This document shows positions 1-13,523 of a stretch of DNA of 64,000 nt, piece by piece (within the stretch, counting starts at the first letter, position 1; each line of letters begins with the position of its first letter). The translations under genes and the position numbers were made by a program. The notes beneath the pieces are model-generated. The model did no database searches and was not told the DNA's origin. It saw only the letters and a program-made list of their open reading frames with translations. Source of the stretch: Manduca sexta (taxonomy: Eukaryota > Arthropoda > Insecta > Lepidoptera > Sphingidae); assembly GCF_014839805.1 (NCBI RefSeq), contig NC_051131.1:9350913-9414912 (forward strand), given 5' to 3'.

Positions 1-3000
1 GGTTTGACGCCTCCGGTCGTCACGACACAATGCTAATGCGAGCGACCGCTACGGACTCGTTACGGTAATCAAGACTATTGTTTTTATCGTGCTCGTGCGC
101 AAGTCGCCGGTTTGCGTCTTTAGTTTTGTAACCTTCGTTTTCCAGTTACCTATACGCATTAGGATTTCGTATTTCTTGATGGTTTATAGATTTTCAAGTA
201 TTATCCTCCTTGATAGGCACACATTAATTTTTTATGCAAGTCTTGGAAACTCATTTATTTTTCTAAATAAACTTTAGTTACCAACTCAGAATGATTCTAA
301 AATTATATTAGGAAGATTTTCATTCAGAGCCATACAGAATATTTAAAATTTCCGCTCATTAATGAATCTTAGGAACACGCCGACTACACTAAGTAGAGTT
401 TAAAAAAAAGTTCTCTGATATCTGTTATACGATATAATGGTTTAAATAGTCTAATTCAATATAGCGGTGGGAATCCATTTTGTAAATAATTTCAGGTAAA
501 GGGTTTTAGAAGAATATATTCTTAATACATTTTAAAACTTATTTTTAAAGCACAGAACTTCTATGAACATCGTAATATGAATGTGCCAGTAGGAAGAAAG
601 AGAGAGTGTGTGTCTAGAGTTCATAAATATGAGTGAAAAGCTTGAGCCTTCTTAAGAATTGGATTTATAAACACGTGGTGCCAGTTCCATAACATATTAG
701 TGAGCTGATAGAATTTAGGATAGATAGCGTGTGCACCTGTGAATATTCGTAGATTTTAAGTGCAGTTATACCTAAATCATTTGTTATTCAAGGTTATGCG
801 AAATATATGTTATGAGCTCATTGTTTCCCACACAGAAACATTGAAAAGCTATGAAATTTTACCGAATTTAAAATCTCACAAAAGATTTCTATAAAAGAAT
901 ACGGAATGGACAGTGTCCGATTTAGAAGTAATACCTAGTAGAGCCGTCTACGCGCGCGTCCCCATGGTATTTCCAAAATGCAATAAATCAGATCAATATC
1001 TTCTCGTACGTTCGTTCCGAAAGCAATTTTGTTTTCATCTCAAGTGGATTGTAATTTTGTATACGCGATTTTTACGTGTACTAGTTTAGTTTTTTATTTG
1101 TTAGTATTATTTTAGATTCCAAACAGTAGTAAATCATTCAGTCGACGTCAGGCGGGCATTACCATAGAATTTTCCGTGTGGACAAAACCTAGAGGAACCC
1201 TTCACATCCTGAAAGGGTCAGTCAATACCTCTGTCGATTGCGAGGAATTCATCTTCGCGTTCATCTATTATTAATCCTGAGATTTTGCATACGTTGAATA
1301 ATGCAACAACCGGAGTCTCTGATGCATAACGAACGAATTGTCCTTATTTAATTTCCACCTCGAGTGAGGTTCGCGCAATGACGCAGCTTGCTCGCGAATT
1401 TGCCGCCAATCAGGTGAGAACCCGATGTTGCCAAGCAATTTTCTCCTCTAATAAGTAGTTAGTTAGCACTAGGCTACACTGTGTTTATCGGGAAATCGTC
1501 TCGGTGTAGATAAATTGAGTGATAAATAGGTTTTTCCAAGCAATCATGAAATTTCAGACGGTGGCACAAAGTGCAATATTTCATAAGCTTTTTATTTATT
1601 GGCGAAGATTATTAGTTTTAAAGGTACCTACATATTAAAGCAATATTATACTTGTATCGTAACATAATAATATATCAGTAGGCAATAAATAATATAATTA
1701 ATTTAAATTAAAATACATCAACTTTTTGCTTTTTGATAGTTGTAACATGTTTATTATGATTTATAATGTTACCCGCTCCTATTTATTTTTGTGTTACGAC
1801 AATATATATAGAGTTCCATTACAATGTGACCTATTTTGAAACGAATTCTTTGTTTATCGTATAAAATAAATATTATTTTATTTGAGTGCCAATAATTCCG
1901 TATTTAGTTAAAACACGACGTATGGGTCATCCATTTGTCAGTCTCGGGCAATGTAAAGCAACTTTTCAATACGAAATTAAAGCGTACCATTGAATGCCGC
2001 ACGTGGCCAACTAAGTTTCAAAGCGTATCTCATTGAGTATTAGCGGGAGGTAACATTATTCCAATATATTCAAAGACTGCGTGATCTGACAGGAAAAAGA
2101 TTTAGCAAGTGGTCAAAGAGAAAAGATTTGCCAACGAGTGAAGAGCCAACCGCATTACCGCAAATCGGAGTATAATTCCTGTTACAAAGCGCACGGCGGC
2201 GTGGTGCTGCGCGGCGGTCGTATACGAACAAACAACAGTTTCAGAGCCGGCTAGGGACCGGATACGCGTTTCGTTTTGCCAGTTATTTCGGCCTGTCCGC
2301 AAATAGACATGGGAGTGCGCGTGCGAACATTTCTTTAGCACACATAAATTAGGACAGAAAAAAATAATAAATCATTCGGAAGCTTCTAACTTTGAACGCT
2401 TGACAGGATAGATACAGTTTTATTTTGCTTGCCTTGTGTAGCGTGGCGCCTTCGGTTTACAATTCGTGGTATTCGAAATGAACTATTTAAATTTAAAATA
2501 GTCTAAACAACTATGCGAGCTATGAGCGCAAGCGCAATCATTCGTACCATCCTGGTGACATTTTTAGTATGATATTTATCGTTTAGTAGTAAAATTTCGA
2601 CTAATATAAAAAAATATATTATTAAAAGCAAATATTATTTATGTTGGATAAACATTTCATTAATTGAAAATGTTTGTTGACTTTCGAAAATTAAATTTTG
2701 TAGACATTTTTATTGTTCCAATCGTGTTTTGTTTTACATTTATAAGAGTAGGAAACGGTGCACCTTTTCATAAATAACCGTAGTCAGTTTGTTAATGTTT
2801 TATTAACCTTAATAAATAGCTATCATCCATATGAGCCTAATAATTCTGTCATCATTTCGCTATTAGCTTTTCTATTGGAGGGACGAATGCGCGCCAGAAA
2901 CGAATATGTTATCTACAAATATGATAAATAGAGCCAAGCAAGTGTTACAAAACTCAGTTACCTGTGTTGTGCAACCTGAAAAACACTATATGACTATTTA

Positions 3001-4125
3001 ACTTTATTTACAATACTATAATATTTTTTAATTAGAAGCCTCCTCATAATGCGCGGAATATGAAATGCTCTATATTCTCAGCAGTACATTTATTCTCGTT
3101 TGTTCATTTGTGCGTTATGTACTGGCGCAGATATTTCGACGTTTCTAATTTCCCAGAGTAGGCACACAATCTGGGGCGGAATTCTTGTTTGTATTACCAA
3201 CTAGGAATATTTCTCTGTGGCTTGCATAACTCGTGCAATCCGTGCATCCAGACGCACATCTGGGAACGTTTGGAGACGACACACGCCACTGCGTTGTTGT
3301 CATTACTCATCTGTCGCGCACACGACTTCATGCTGCCGGCTCGCGCTTACCATTTACGAAATGGCACATTTCATGTTTCGACATACAAAAACGAACTCTA
3401 TAATTTATGTGACACGGAATAATTTGGCCCTTGTATATTCTGTCTGTTAAGTTATAATAGAGCGTGTGGATCCACAACAGCGCGTCTTCAAACGACATGC
3501 TAATTGACATCGGTGTGAAGCGAGGGCTGAACCTGAGGACTATGTTTTAAGTTTTAGACGCGGTGTGATATTAATTGTTCTTCCACCAGACGAATATCGT
3601 GTTCAAAAAACTGCTTTAGGTCCATGAACCTTTCATGAACTACCTTATCTGTTACTTTAATACTTAAATGTTATTTAAATATCTGAGTTTGTTAACAGAC
3701 GACGCCAGTGATGCAATGAATACGCCTTTCGGTGTACATATTTATTTTTAAAGATAAAATCTTGATAGTAATACTAGGTGTATATGATGATTTTGATTAT
3801 AATCGTTTTGATAATATGTGTTTACGCACATTGCGCCAGTAGATACGTACAATTAATGCGTAAGATAGTGCAGTAGCTGCTGATAATTACATTAGTATAT
3901 ACTGAAGTTTTTGCTGTCAACAAACATGAGTCTATTGTAAACATTTTTTTATAGCAAAGATTGTAGAAAGTCTGTGGAGTGTTTTAAATCGTATTGCTTC
4001 AATACCATAAAGCTAGAACATGTTAATAAACCCCTTTTTTCGAAAAATAATGATTATTAGTACCTAGAACGCTTACTAACCTTGAAGCGAGCTTATCGAT
4101 TTAAATCCTGGTAACCCGTAAACGT
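1..4125. other. AT-rich stretch without a recognised gene
   Basis: No convincing exon or intact element. A GC-richer patch at 2190-2335 gives an accidental minus-strand frame. Another mild patch is at 3230-3360. Confidence 0.6.
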
Positions 4126-4175
4126 AAAAGTCTGTATAAGTCGTCAAACTAAAAATCTGAATAAGTCGTCAAAGT
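4126..4175 (+). repeat. 25-bp tandem duplication
   Basis: AAAAGTCTGTATAAGTCGTC followed by AAACT, then AAAAATCTGAATAAGTCGTC followed by AAAGT. The two copies are adjacent and differ at three or four sites. Confidence 0.85.
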
Positions 4176-6862
4176 ATTTCGGAGATTAATATTGTATAGG
4201 TATATACACCAAATGTTTTTAATCATCAAAGAAAAATAAATTGGGTATGTAGAAGAGATAAGAAAAATGCAGGAAGAATTTGTTCTTTATAATAACCGTC
4301 TAAATGACAAAGCCATGTCCAGTAAAAAAAATCATAAATCTTGGATAAAATTATAGACAAAACATGTAGTAGCAGATACTATGAGCATCGAATGTCAGAC
4401 TTACATTCATTAATGAATATTTAATGTTCGTAACAAAACAATTGTCTAATGAATGACATTTTTTTAAATTTATTTACAACAAAAACATTGTTATACATAC
4501 CACTTACAATACATATGGTCAGTTAAAAATGCACATATAACAAAAATATGCAGTAGGTATATTGAACATTGGTACCCAAAATAAGATTTAACTTGTGATA
4601 TGGGTTACACTAAAAGTTTTGAACGGTAGATTATATTGCATACAGGTGTGATCTGTAAGTACCATAAGATATACTAATAACTATCAAATTGTATTAATGG
4701 ATTAATGGACGCTAGAAAACCAAAATTATGAATCAATGTAAATTTTAACCAAAAATTACCTTTTTAGGGCTAATTTTACGATCGTGTATTTCTGTTGTTT
4801 CTTGTCAAATATGTGATCTCTAACGGCGGATGATAAAGCATTTTTTTTATTTGGTAATTAAAGACTAGTGGTGTATTTATGATTTTTGTATATTATATCA
4901 AAGGATATTTGGTTAGAAAGTTAGTTGGGCAAAATGTTTTCGAGCAAAGGGCTTGACAAGGTATAATGATACATATACATATATTTTTTTTGTATGACTA
5001 ATTAAAGAAATGTAGACCATTTTTTTTGAATTCTGATGGAAAGATTTTGTAACGTTTTTATTGCGGTATGTTTAATGTCATGAATGTTCCAATTTGATTT
5101 AAGTAGAATTTAAAACAAATTATATCACTAAGAAACAAGAAAATAATTTAGAAATGTTTCTAGTTGTAAATACAGTCATCAATCTACGCATTTTTTCTAA
5201 CATGTTACGTTTTGTGGTGACATTTGTTACAGTCAGACGTGCCTTTAAATTGTGGAAAGATATTATTTTTTTTAAACCGATCCAATGGCCAACAAAGGAA
5301 CCGGGAGCATATGTAATTTAAAAATTAACATCGACCCAGGATTCATTATTATATAGAGATAATATTTGTTACTATGATACTTATATGATGTACCGCTTAG
5401 ATGTTCAATGTTGATATATCACTCGAATATAGTGCAAAGTTCACTTATCTAATAGATGATGGTGACAGTTAATGTAAATAAGTTATTATAATTAGACGCC
5501 GGAACATTTATCCAATTCATTACCCGTTTATTTCTACTTCTACGTTCGTGTTGATTCTTCTAATATTCTGTAATAGAGTTATGAATAACGTTTACCAATT
5601 ACATTATAGTGTGTTAAATAATAATCACAATTGTATCATTGATGTTAATTTTTTTGTGGTACATTTGTATTTTTGATTTTTTGAGATTTAACCCCACAAA
5701 GGTGCTTGCTTTGAATATTATGAGCTCCAAGAGATTTATTTTTTCAAAATCGAGAACTGCACATTCACTTTCCCCTTTTTGTTAGGCGGGAAATGTCTTT
5801 TCTCGTTTCTAGATCTATTGATCTTACTAGCTCTTCTTCGGAGTCTCGCGTGTGTAACAGTTTACCCTGAATGAAAGGTTTACAGGAAGCGTATATTTTC
5901 AAGGTTAAAGAGCAGCTAATGTCACTCTGCAGACCACTTTGTCCTTTAATTATAAACAATTTTAAATAATTTGCGGCAAAAAGTCTGTAAACGTTCTAAT
6001 TGGTTGATCCGTTAAGAATACAGAAAGGAAAAAATAGACAGATACACTTAAGTTTTAAAACTTCGATATTGAGAATAGGATCCAAACAAAAAAAAATACG
6101 TATGTACATTTGGAATAAAACTGTTACTAATACATTACCAAAGACTATTTCATAAATGTAGTAATAACACGAGAATACAGTTACTCTAGGTATTTATAAG
6201 TTAAAATACTTACATTGATTTAAATTTAATCTAGTGTTTAATAAGATTATTATCTGTGATGGTCGTCTCCTTTTGCACTGTTCCATTTTACTATCAACAA
6301 TGTACCGGCCTGTTTATATCGAATGAAAATCCAACTAGTCCTAGAAATGTCATTACAATGACATAGAATATATATCACAACATTCTTTGTTTTTTAAATT
6401 TGCGTTGGCTAGTGGGTTATAGGTACAACTCAACAAGAATTCAGCAGACATTTTGCGAATTCAACAGTTAAGAAAAATACTTCTTAAAAGCCTTACGATA
6501 TCTAAAACAAATACGTTGCTATTGTAGTACCTACACAAACTTGATCAATTTTTCGTGTGTGAATACTATGAAATATAAGAGAGAAATTCGTATCGGTACT
6601 AAGGATGTTGTTGAGAGGTTATCTCTAAGGGGTTTTATTTAAGGGTCAGTTAAGATATATTTAGACGAATCTTAAAGAGATCAAACGTATTTATGGTCTA
6701 ATGGCGGCTATAATTTATTGTAATTGCGGTTTACAGTCGACCCTTTACGAAATAAACTTTATAAGTATCGTCGCGTTTTTGCAATATATCTTTGAATATT
6801 ATCTGCCATTGTTTTGTAATGTAGCCAGATGTAGACATATTTGTCTCCAGTATGACCGCATC
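4176..6862. other. AT-rich stretch without a recognised gene
   Basis: Very AT-rich with many stops in all frames; only short frames occur. Nothing recognised. Confidence 0.6.
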
Positions 6863-7362
6863 NNNNNNNNNNNNNNNNNNNNNNNNNNNNNNNNNNNNNN
6901 NNNNNNNNNNNNNNNNNNNNNNNNNNNNNNNNNNNNNNNNNNNNNNNNNNNNNNNNNNNNNNNNNNNNNNNNNNNNNNNNNNNNNNNNNNNNNNNNNNNN
7001 NNNNNNNNNNNNNNNNNNNNNNNNNNNNNNNNNNNNNNNNNNNNNNNNNNNNNNNNNNNNNNNNNNNNNNNNNNNNNNNNNNNNNNNNNNNNNNNNNNNN
7101 NNNNNNNNNNNNNNNNNNNNNNNNNNNNNNNNNNNNNNNNNNNNNNNNNNNNNNNNNNNNNNNNNNNNNNNNNNNNNNNNNNNNNNNNNNNNNNNNNNNN
7201 NNNNNNNNNNNNNNNNNNNNNNNNNNNNNNNNNNNNNNNNNNNNNNNNNNNNNNNNNNNNNNNNNNNNNNNNNNNNNNNNNNNNNNNNNNNNNNNNNNNN
7301 NNNNNNNNNNNNNNNNNNNNNNNNNNNNNNNNNNNNNNNNNNNNNNNNNNNNNNNNNNNNNN
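6863..7362. other. Assembly gap (500 N)
   Basis: An uninterrupted run of exactly 500 N, the size often used as a placeholder for a gap of unknown length. Reading frames that cross it are meaningless. A SINE copy abuts its right edge, so a repeat-caused assembly break is likely. Confidence 0.99.
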
Positions 7363-7600
7363 TTATCCCCGAAGGGGTATGCAGAGGCGCAACTAGGGCA
7401 CGCACTTTTCGCCAAGTATGTTCCGTCCCATGATGTGATAGGGGGCGAGCCTATCGCCATATCGGGCACAAATTCCAGACTCCGGGCTGATACTGAGCAG
7501 AAAAACCCAAATATCACTTTGCCCGACCCGGGATTCGAACCCAGGATCTCAGAGCGCTATTGTACCGGACGTGCAATACAACTACGCCACCGAGGCAGTC
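7363..7600 (-). mobile_element. tRNA-derived SINE, family A, nearly complete
   Basis: On the minus strand the element starts with a tRNA-like head: GGTGGCGTAGTTGTATTG resembles an A box region and GGTTCGAATCC is a perfect pol III B box. The body follows with a CCCGATATGGCGATAGGC-type block, and then a tail with a small GC hairpin (CCCCTTCGGGG) ending at the assembly gap. Four other copies or fragments in the window share the body or head. From memory, this arrangement is typical of abundant SINEs in moths and butterflies; the family name was not checked. The 3' end is hidden by the gap. Confidence 0.8.
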
Positions 7601-9004
7601 AGTAGATTAAACATTTAATAGTTAGAGAATTTGATATATCAATGCTGCGGATCGCTGATCCAAAAAAATATTACATTACAGAAATTGTCTCAATCGCAAA
7701 TAAATTAGATCATTTCAAAAAACCCTCTTTATCTTGATGAGACATATGATCATTTAAATATCGACTAAAATAATTGTAAATTAAACATTATGCTGATATT
7801 TTTATTAGTAATGCGGATACACAACAATCTATCACAGAAAGTCAACTTTTTTTAATGAAATTGTGTCACAATAGAATTTGAATTAAAGTTGATTATTACT
7901 TGTAAATGAAAATACATTCCTTTTACTACGCTAAGTCTAAAGAGTACGCGAGCGAGTAGTAACTGTTCAAATCCTATACATTTACCGTAGCTGAGACTCG
8001 CAATAATCCATTTCATCACAGTCGTGATAGGTTATTGTTGTGCCGGCTGTAGCTCTCATACTATTGTCACTGACTTTGTATCTAATCGTTTTGTTTCCCA
8101 CAAGAATGGAGAACTGTTTCGAAAAACCGCTTCATTTTGTTCGCTTTATGTTTGAGAAGAAGCAAATTGAAGCAAATTTTTTTTCTTGATATTTCTTTTC
8201 ATTTTTATTTCGTGATTGATATCTTTGTAAGTTTTGACTCTAATAAGCATAATAATTTAAAGGCATCTTTTAAAATCAAATATGAATGCCTAATTCGAAA
8301 AAATAAACTGATTATAAATTTTAAAACCTCTTATACATTTTATTATTCAAAGCACTACTATCCTAAATTGTAAAGAACTAGAGTCAGTACGCCAATCCAC
8401 TAATTCTTTAATTAGGTCAAAGGAATATAAAAATATAGCGTATTGAAAATACCGCAGATTAAATAAGCCTTAAGTCCCACGAAAAGTATGAGAGAATCAA
8501 ATATTGTGATATAGTAATTTAAGATATTATTGGTTTTATCTATATTAGTGGATTTCATTTGCTATTAAATTTCTTGTGAGGTGAAATATTTTTAGATTTT
8601 TATTAAGAATGATTCCATCGTGCCATATATTAAATGAATATTTAAACTCTAAATAGTTTTCATCCATTGTTTTCCGCTGATAAATCCTCGCACCTACAAT
8701 TTCTTATCAATTGGCTTTCCACTTTTCTCGATTTATGTTTGTAAGATCCAGCCGTTTCTGCGATTTGCTTTTAAATTTATTGATTCACATAGTGCGGGCA
8801 TGCCCTACGCTAAATTTATCGTTTCAAGGCCTCGGAGCGATTTATTTGTAAACATTTTTATGTTATACCTATTGAATTGACTTGAATGTACGAATAAATT
8901 ATGTACAAATTGCATTCAGGATAAAGTATTACGGTATAGAAGGCCAATTTAAATGTATAGAAGACATTAATAAGTTTAAGATATATTTTGATTTTGTAAA
9001 GATT
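7601..9004. other. AT-rich stretch without a recognised gene
   Basis: The frame at 8137-8373 has the Lys/Asn/Phe/Tyr-rich composition expected of translated AT-rich DNA. Nothing else is seen. Confidence 0.6.
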
Positions 9005-9195
9005 TTACTCCAGCCAGTGTTAACTACTGGACATAATAAGGCTTAACGTCTCATGTCTCAGGATGGCGAGCGCAGTGGAATACCGAACAATACTTTGTAA
9101 TTCAAGGTGTTGGATGGTGTTTGTACTATGTATGGGCCGTCGTATCGCTTACCATCAGGCGAACGGCAAACTCATCTCGACATTCAAAGCAATAA
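9005..9195 (+). mobile_element. Non-LTR retrotransposon 3'-end fragment (LINE-like)
   Basis: The block TATGGGCCGTCGTATCGCTT, then ACCATCAGGCGAACGGCAAA and an A-rich end, matches (from memory) a recurrent lepidopteran non-LTR 3' end. Upstream, CAGTGTTAACTACTGGAC and CTCAGGATGGCGAGCGCAG belong to the same element. No coding sequence survives. Confidence 0.6.
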
Positions 9196-12100
9196 AAAGA
9201 AAAACTCAAACTGCTATCAGAATTAAAATGTAAATATGACCTATAAAACATTAATATTGACCTAAAAAGGCGTCTCCTATTGCTTACATTCCCGATTAAT
9301 TTTACACAGTTGACTACCTCAGTGGGCATGTTAAACAACAGTTAATAAAAGAAACATTTGTGTGTAATACGGCTTAAATTGACCGTTATTAAGCTGTCCT
9401 TTGTGTTGTGAAACGTAAATGATGAGGTCGCCCAACGTGCTACGGCGTGTCGTTTACCTGGCTCATTCATTTTTGATAGCTCGACCGCCGGACAGTTGTG
9501 TAAGACCGTAATAGGCTATTGTTCGGTCTATGTTTAATTAATATACTTATGTACGCCTAATGTTTGGTTACGTCTTTGATTTTTTTACAGTTATGTGTAA
9601 GTAATATATTTTATGGTCTAGGTATGATATATCGAATTCTCATTTGCCAGAATACATAGAGAATGGTGGAAAGGAAGGAACAGGGAGGGGTAGTTACTCT
9701 ACTCATCCCGCGACACGCCATAGCAAATCCATTTTATGTTGGTTTTCTGTGCAACTATCCAGTATAAGCCGAGTTGGTAATTTACTGCATGATGTGGATA
9801 TGTTTTTCATCATGTATACTTCCATCATGTTACTTTGGTGACCGTTCTTGGATGTGGGTTTTTCTCACATCTTACATCACCAGTGGTGTTGGTCCTCCGT
9901 ATAATCTCATATTCACAAAGTTTTTGTAGTGGTCTACAATATTTCTTAGTATCTTTTATATATTTTATAAAACTTTATTTCTGATATAAAATCCATACAT
10001 TATTATCGTATTTGATTTGGTTCTCTAATTTAGCAATAATGCATTAAAGTCTGAGAATTATAGCATCCATCTTTATATAATATCATAAATATAGTAAAAA
10101 AATATAAATATAATTATCCATAAGAATCTTATTCTAAAGACATGAATTGGGCATTAACCCAAAATCCACACAAGCAGAAGTAGAAATACGTATCCATAGA
10201 AATTAAATAACCCGAATCACTGTATATACAAAAATTATTTTGAGAAGGCAGATTGAATAAAAGATTTCATTAATGTTTGTCGAGGCTCAGACATGTGTCA
10301 TTTTTCCCGACTGCTCAAAAGGAGGCCACGTCATGGCACAGAAATCGAAGCGATTGGTAAACCTTATAACATAATTGTCACATTATATTAGGTTTTATAT
10401 TAAACATGACCTAATTAGTATATCAAAAGCTTATTAAGGATTGAAAACAGAAGCGCATTACGATACCTCTGATCATACCATGAGAAAGGAAGAAGCTCAG
10501 GGAACTGCGTGCGCCCTAGTAATTCATCACACGAGCACACACCTTACGAGCAACTTATACACTTAAGTATTAGTGATTAATTCGGTACATAGGTACCAAA
10601 AATAACTGTATTTATTGTGGCATAAAAACCATTATATCATGCCAAATAATAACAAAAAATTTCAACCAGATGTCGAAATAAAACAAACATAGAATTTATG
10701 CATCTACATATACGTTATTTATTTATTTTTATTGTTCCGTAATCTAATCCATAGAAATTGTGTTTTGACTTGTTGATAAATAATTGTTGGTGTTCCGTAG
10801 CAAAACAAGATATAATTTTATGTTCACGCATTGAGTAAATGTTATTAAAGTTCGTTTTTCTACGTCGTTGTATGACTGTCATACAATGTTTCCTCGTGTG
10901 ATACTGCTGCGGCTTACAGTAATGGTGACACTAATGGCCGATCTCGGATCCTAATTTAGAACTATTAAAATGAAATGTGCTCACGTAATTAATTATTAGC
11001 AGCTTTGTCAATATATATTTTGTAGAATATTTGGAGGCCTTAACCGATGAAAGAATTATGAAGCCAAAATCACTTTTTAAAATTACCTCCTCTTTCTGAA
11101 TATTGTTTGATATTAGATATCAATGGCTTTGGAGACGCATGAAATCAAATAATTAAAATTATAATGCACATGCAATGCTAAATTTATTATCAGATTCAAT
11201 TATTTTAAGAGATACTACCAACAAATTTAAAAATGTTAATTTGAATACAAAATCGAAAAAATCGCGATGACCAACTCTTCGTTAAACTTTAATTTTTTTT
11301 GTGTATTTATTAAGAATCATGACAGGGTACACCATAAACGTGAAAAAATATGAAACAAGCACTAACGCATGCACAAGCATTAATTCAATTCTGTTTTTGA
11401 TTTAGAAATAATACAAAAAACACCGTTTAGAGTTCAAACGGAAACGCAATTTAACCAGGCACTTACCTATTTGTCTGTATCAGTCGAAATAATGGTTTAG
11501 TTCGTTAGAGCAGTAAAAATCAGTCTGTGCCGGTTAACTAACGGACAAAACCGGTAACATCTAAATTAACAAATGCAAACGTACACTTCCGTTACAGGAA
11601 ATCAACACTTACAGCGTGTATTGTGCTACTGTAGTCGTTGCTATTAATTTAAGACTACCTACAACTTATGCGTATCGTTCATTAACTTTTTTAAATCTCT
11701 CTTTATGACTATTAACGTTTATAATTTCGGGACTGATCAAAATCAATGTTTTAATGACGGTTAGGTTTGATCAAAAAATAAATTTTAATTCAATGATTTC
11801 GATGTGTTTGTGACACAACGTTTTGACAGGCATGCCATTAGTCATAAAAATACTCTCTAAATAGTATCTCCAATAGACATTTTTTTTTTATTCTCATGAC
11901 TTAACAAGGTATACAATTTTTCCATAATAATTTCATAAAATTATTGAAATTGTGGCTTTAACAATTAGGGTGTCGACGGGGGACGAGATCAGCTATTTGA
12001 CAGAAAGGTTAGTTGCGCCGAACGTATAGCGTAGTGGGGTAAAGGCAGTAAAAAAGTATATCGTTTGAATCACCTTTAAACGAAACCAGGTTTAAAAGTT

Positions 12101-12926
12101 TTACCGTGATAAATATGCGTGTCCATTAGTTGCTACCCACTGTAAATTCAACAATAAGCTTTTATTTATAAAGTTCTATTTGCTATTCGTAGTTATAAAA
12201 GGCTAATTTTAAAATATTTTTAAGTGACAAGTCGCTTTTCGTCCACTTCTTATTACTTACCAAGTGACAGTGGTACGTAATTTTATATTTCCGTGCAAGA
12301 GAAAATGAATATGTTATTTGTCGGTTATTTGATAGTGTCTGGTTTATTTATTCAGTTTAGAGGTTACCTTCCTTTTACTACTTTAGACTTGGAGATGACA
12401 ATATTTTATTTAAAAATAATGTCGAGGCCAACATAAATTCTTAACTATCGCATTATTACGAGGGATATATAAACAGTGATATCAAATGCATTTGATATTG
12501 ATGCTGTTAATTAAATTAGCTGTTTTAAAGCATAATACTAGGTCATACGATCGAAATTCATGGAAACAATTATATGTGTTAAAAACGGTTGTTAGATGTT
12601 CACTGACCTATAAACGAGACAGTTCCTGAAATTAACTGTTTATTCGTTTACCCACATTCAGTTTTATTTTATATGATTCACAAATAAACACGGTTTTTTA
12701 TTATATTTTTTATTAAATACAGTTTGACCACGATTGTTGTTTTGTAATAATTTACGCTCTAATCTATAAAGTTACGCGATAAGAGTGTTAGTTACGTAGA
12801 TATTTTTAAGGAAATGTTCGCAATTTCACGCTGGCATTGAATCATGCTTATTTCAATGTTGACACAAAAATATATTTGAGCCATTACGTACAGTCACCCA
12901 CATAAGTATCTATACGAAAAGATATA
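9196..12926. other. Unassigned stretch
   Basis: It contains a splice-signal cluster at 9581-9602 and a palindrome at 12479. The 9640-9905 part is moderately GC-rich and may be an old repeat, but was not identified. Confidence 0.55.
12479..12498. repeat. 20-bp perfect palindrome
   Basis: ATATCAAATGCATTTGATAT equals its own reverse complement. It could be a dimeric protein-binding site or chance. Confidence 0.9.
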
Positions 12927-13523
12927 CAGTATAATCCGTTTATTATGACTCTGCCTATATTGACCAACCTCTTATTATGACATAATTACACTACGAAGTT
13001 TGGTTTTCATATAAGATTCTTTATAAAAAAAGTCGTATATAATGACTTCCCTTACAGTGACATGTCGCTTATTGTGACCCCTTTTAATAAATTATGTCCG
13101 GTTATAATGACCGACATGATTCTTTACGCCTTCAGTAATGTTCCTTGATTCCCGACGACGTTCGGCACGTGGCTCGTTTTTGTTTTCAATCTCAGTGAGT
13201 AATTGACATAGCGATGTCTTCTATACACAATAGTATTAGAGACTGTTTTTACAATAAAATAAAAAAAAAAAAAGCAGACAAAAATTACAGATTACTTACA
13301 TTAAAAAATACTACTTGTATGTACATACATACATACATAGGTATGTACTTATTACGTGCAATTTTTATTTTATAAGTTACTATGTTTCTTTATTAAAGTA
13401 CTTAAATACATGCATACTATTTACATAAAAATGTATTTTTTTCACAAAACGCTTTGTATGACGTCCGCTTATTATGACGTGTTTGTCAATTCCTTTCGAT
13501 GTCATTATAAACGGATTCGACTG
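12927..13523. mobile_element. pogo/Tigger-like non-autonomous DNA transposon
   Basis: The left end CAGTATAATCCGTTTATTAT (then GAC) and the right end, whose reverse complement is CAGTCGAATCCGTTTATAAT (then GAC), form terminal inverted repeats of about 23 bases with 3 mismatches. Both are flanked by the dinucleotide TA (12925-12926 and 13524-13525). TA duplication and a CAGTATAAT-type terminus are known for the Drosophila pogo family. Shorter TTATTATGAC/TATAATGAC motifs recur inside both ends (near 12975, 13033, 13066, 13101, 13470). The 597-base element holds no long frame, so it would have depended on a transposase made elsewhere. An AC-tetranucleotide microsatellite sits in the middle. Confidence 0.85.
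13318..13347. repeat. (TACA)n microsatellite with palindromic ends
   Basis: A short TACA tetranucleotide array flanked by TATGTAC and GTATGTAC, inside the pogo-like element. Confidence 0.8.

Noticed and set aside
6701..7517. Frames of 193-252 codons across this region
   Set aside because: They exist only because the 500 N carry no stop codons.
7516..7597. Possible functional tRNA gene on the minus strand
   Set aside because: A and B boxes are present, but the segment continues into a SINE body and has no intact cloverleaf or terminator. It is a SINE head.
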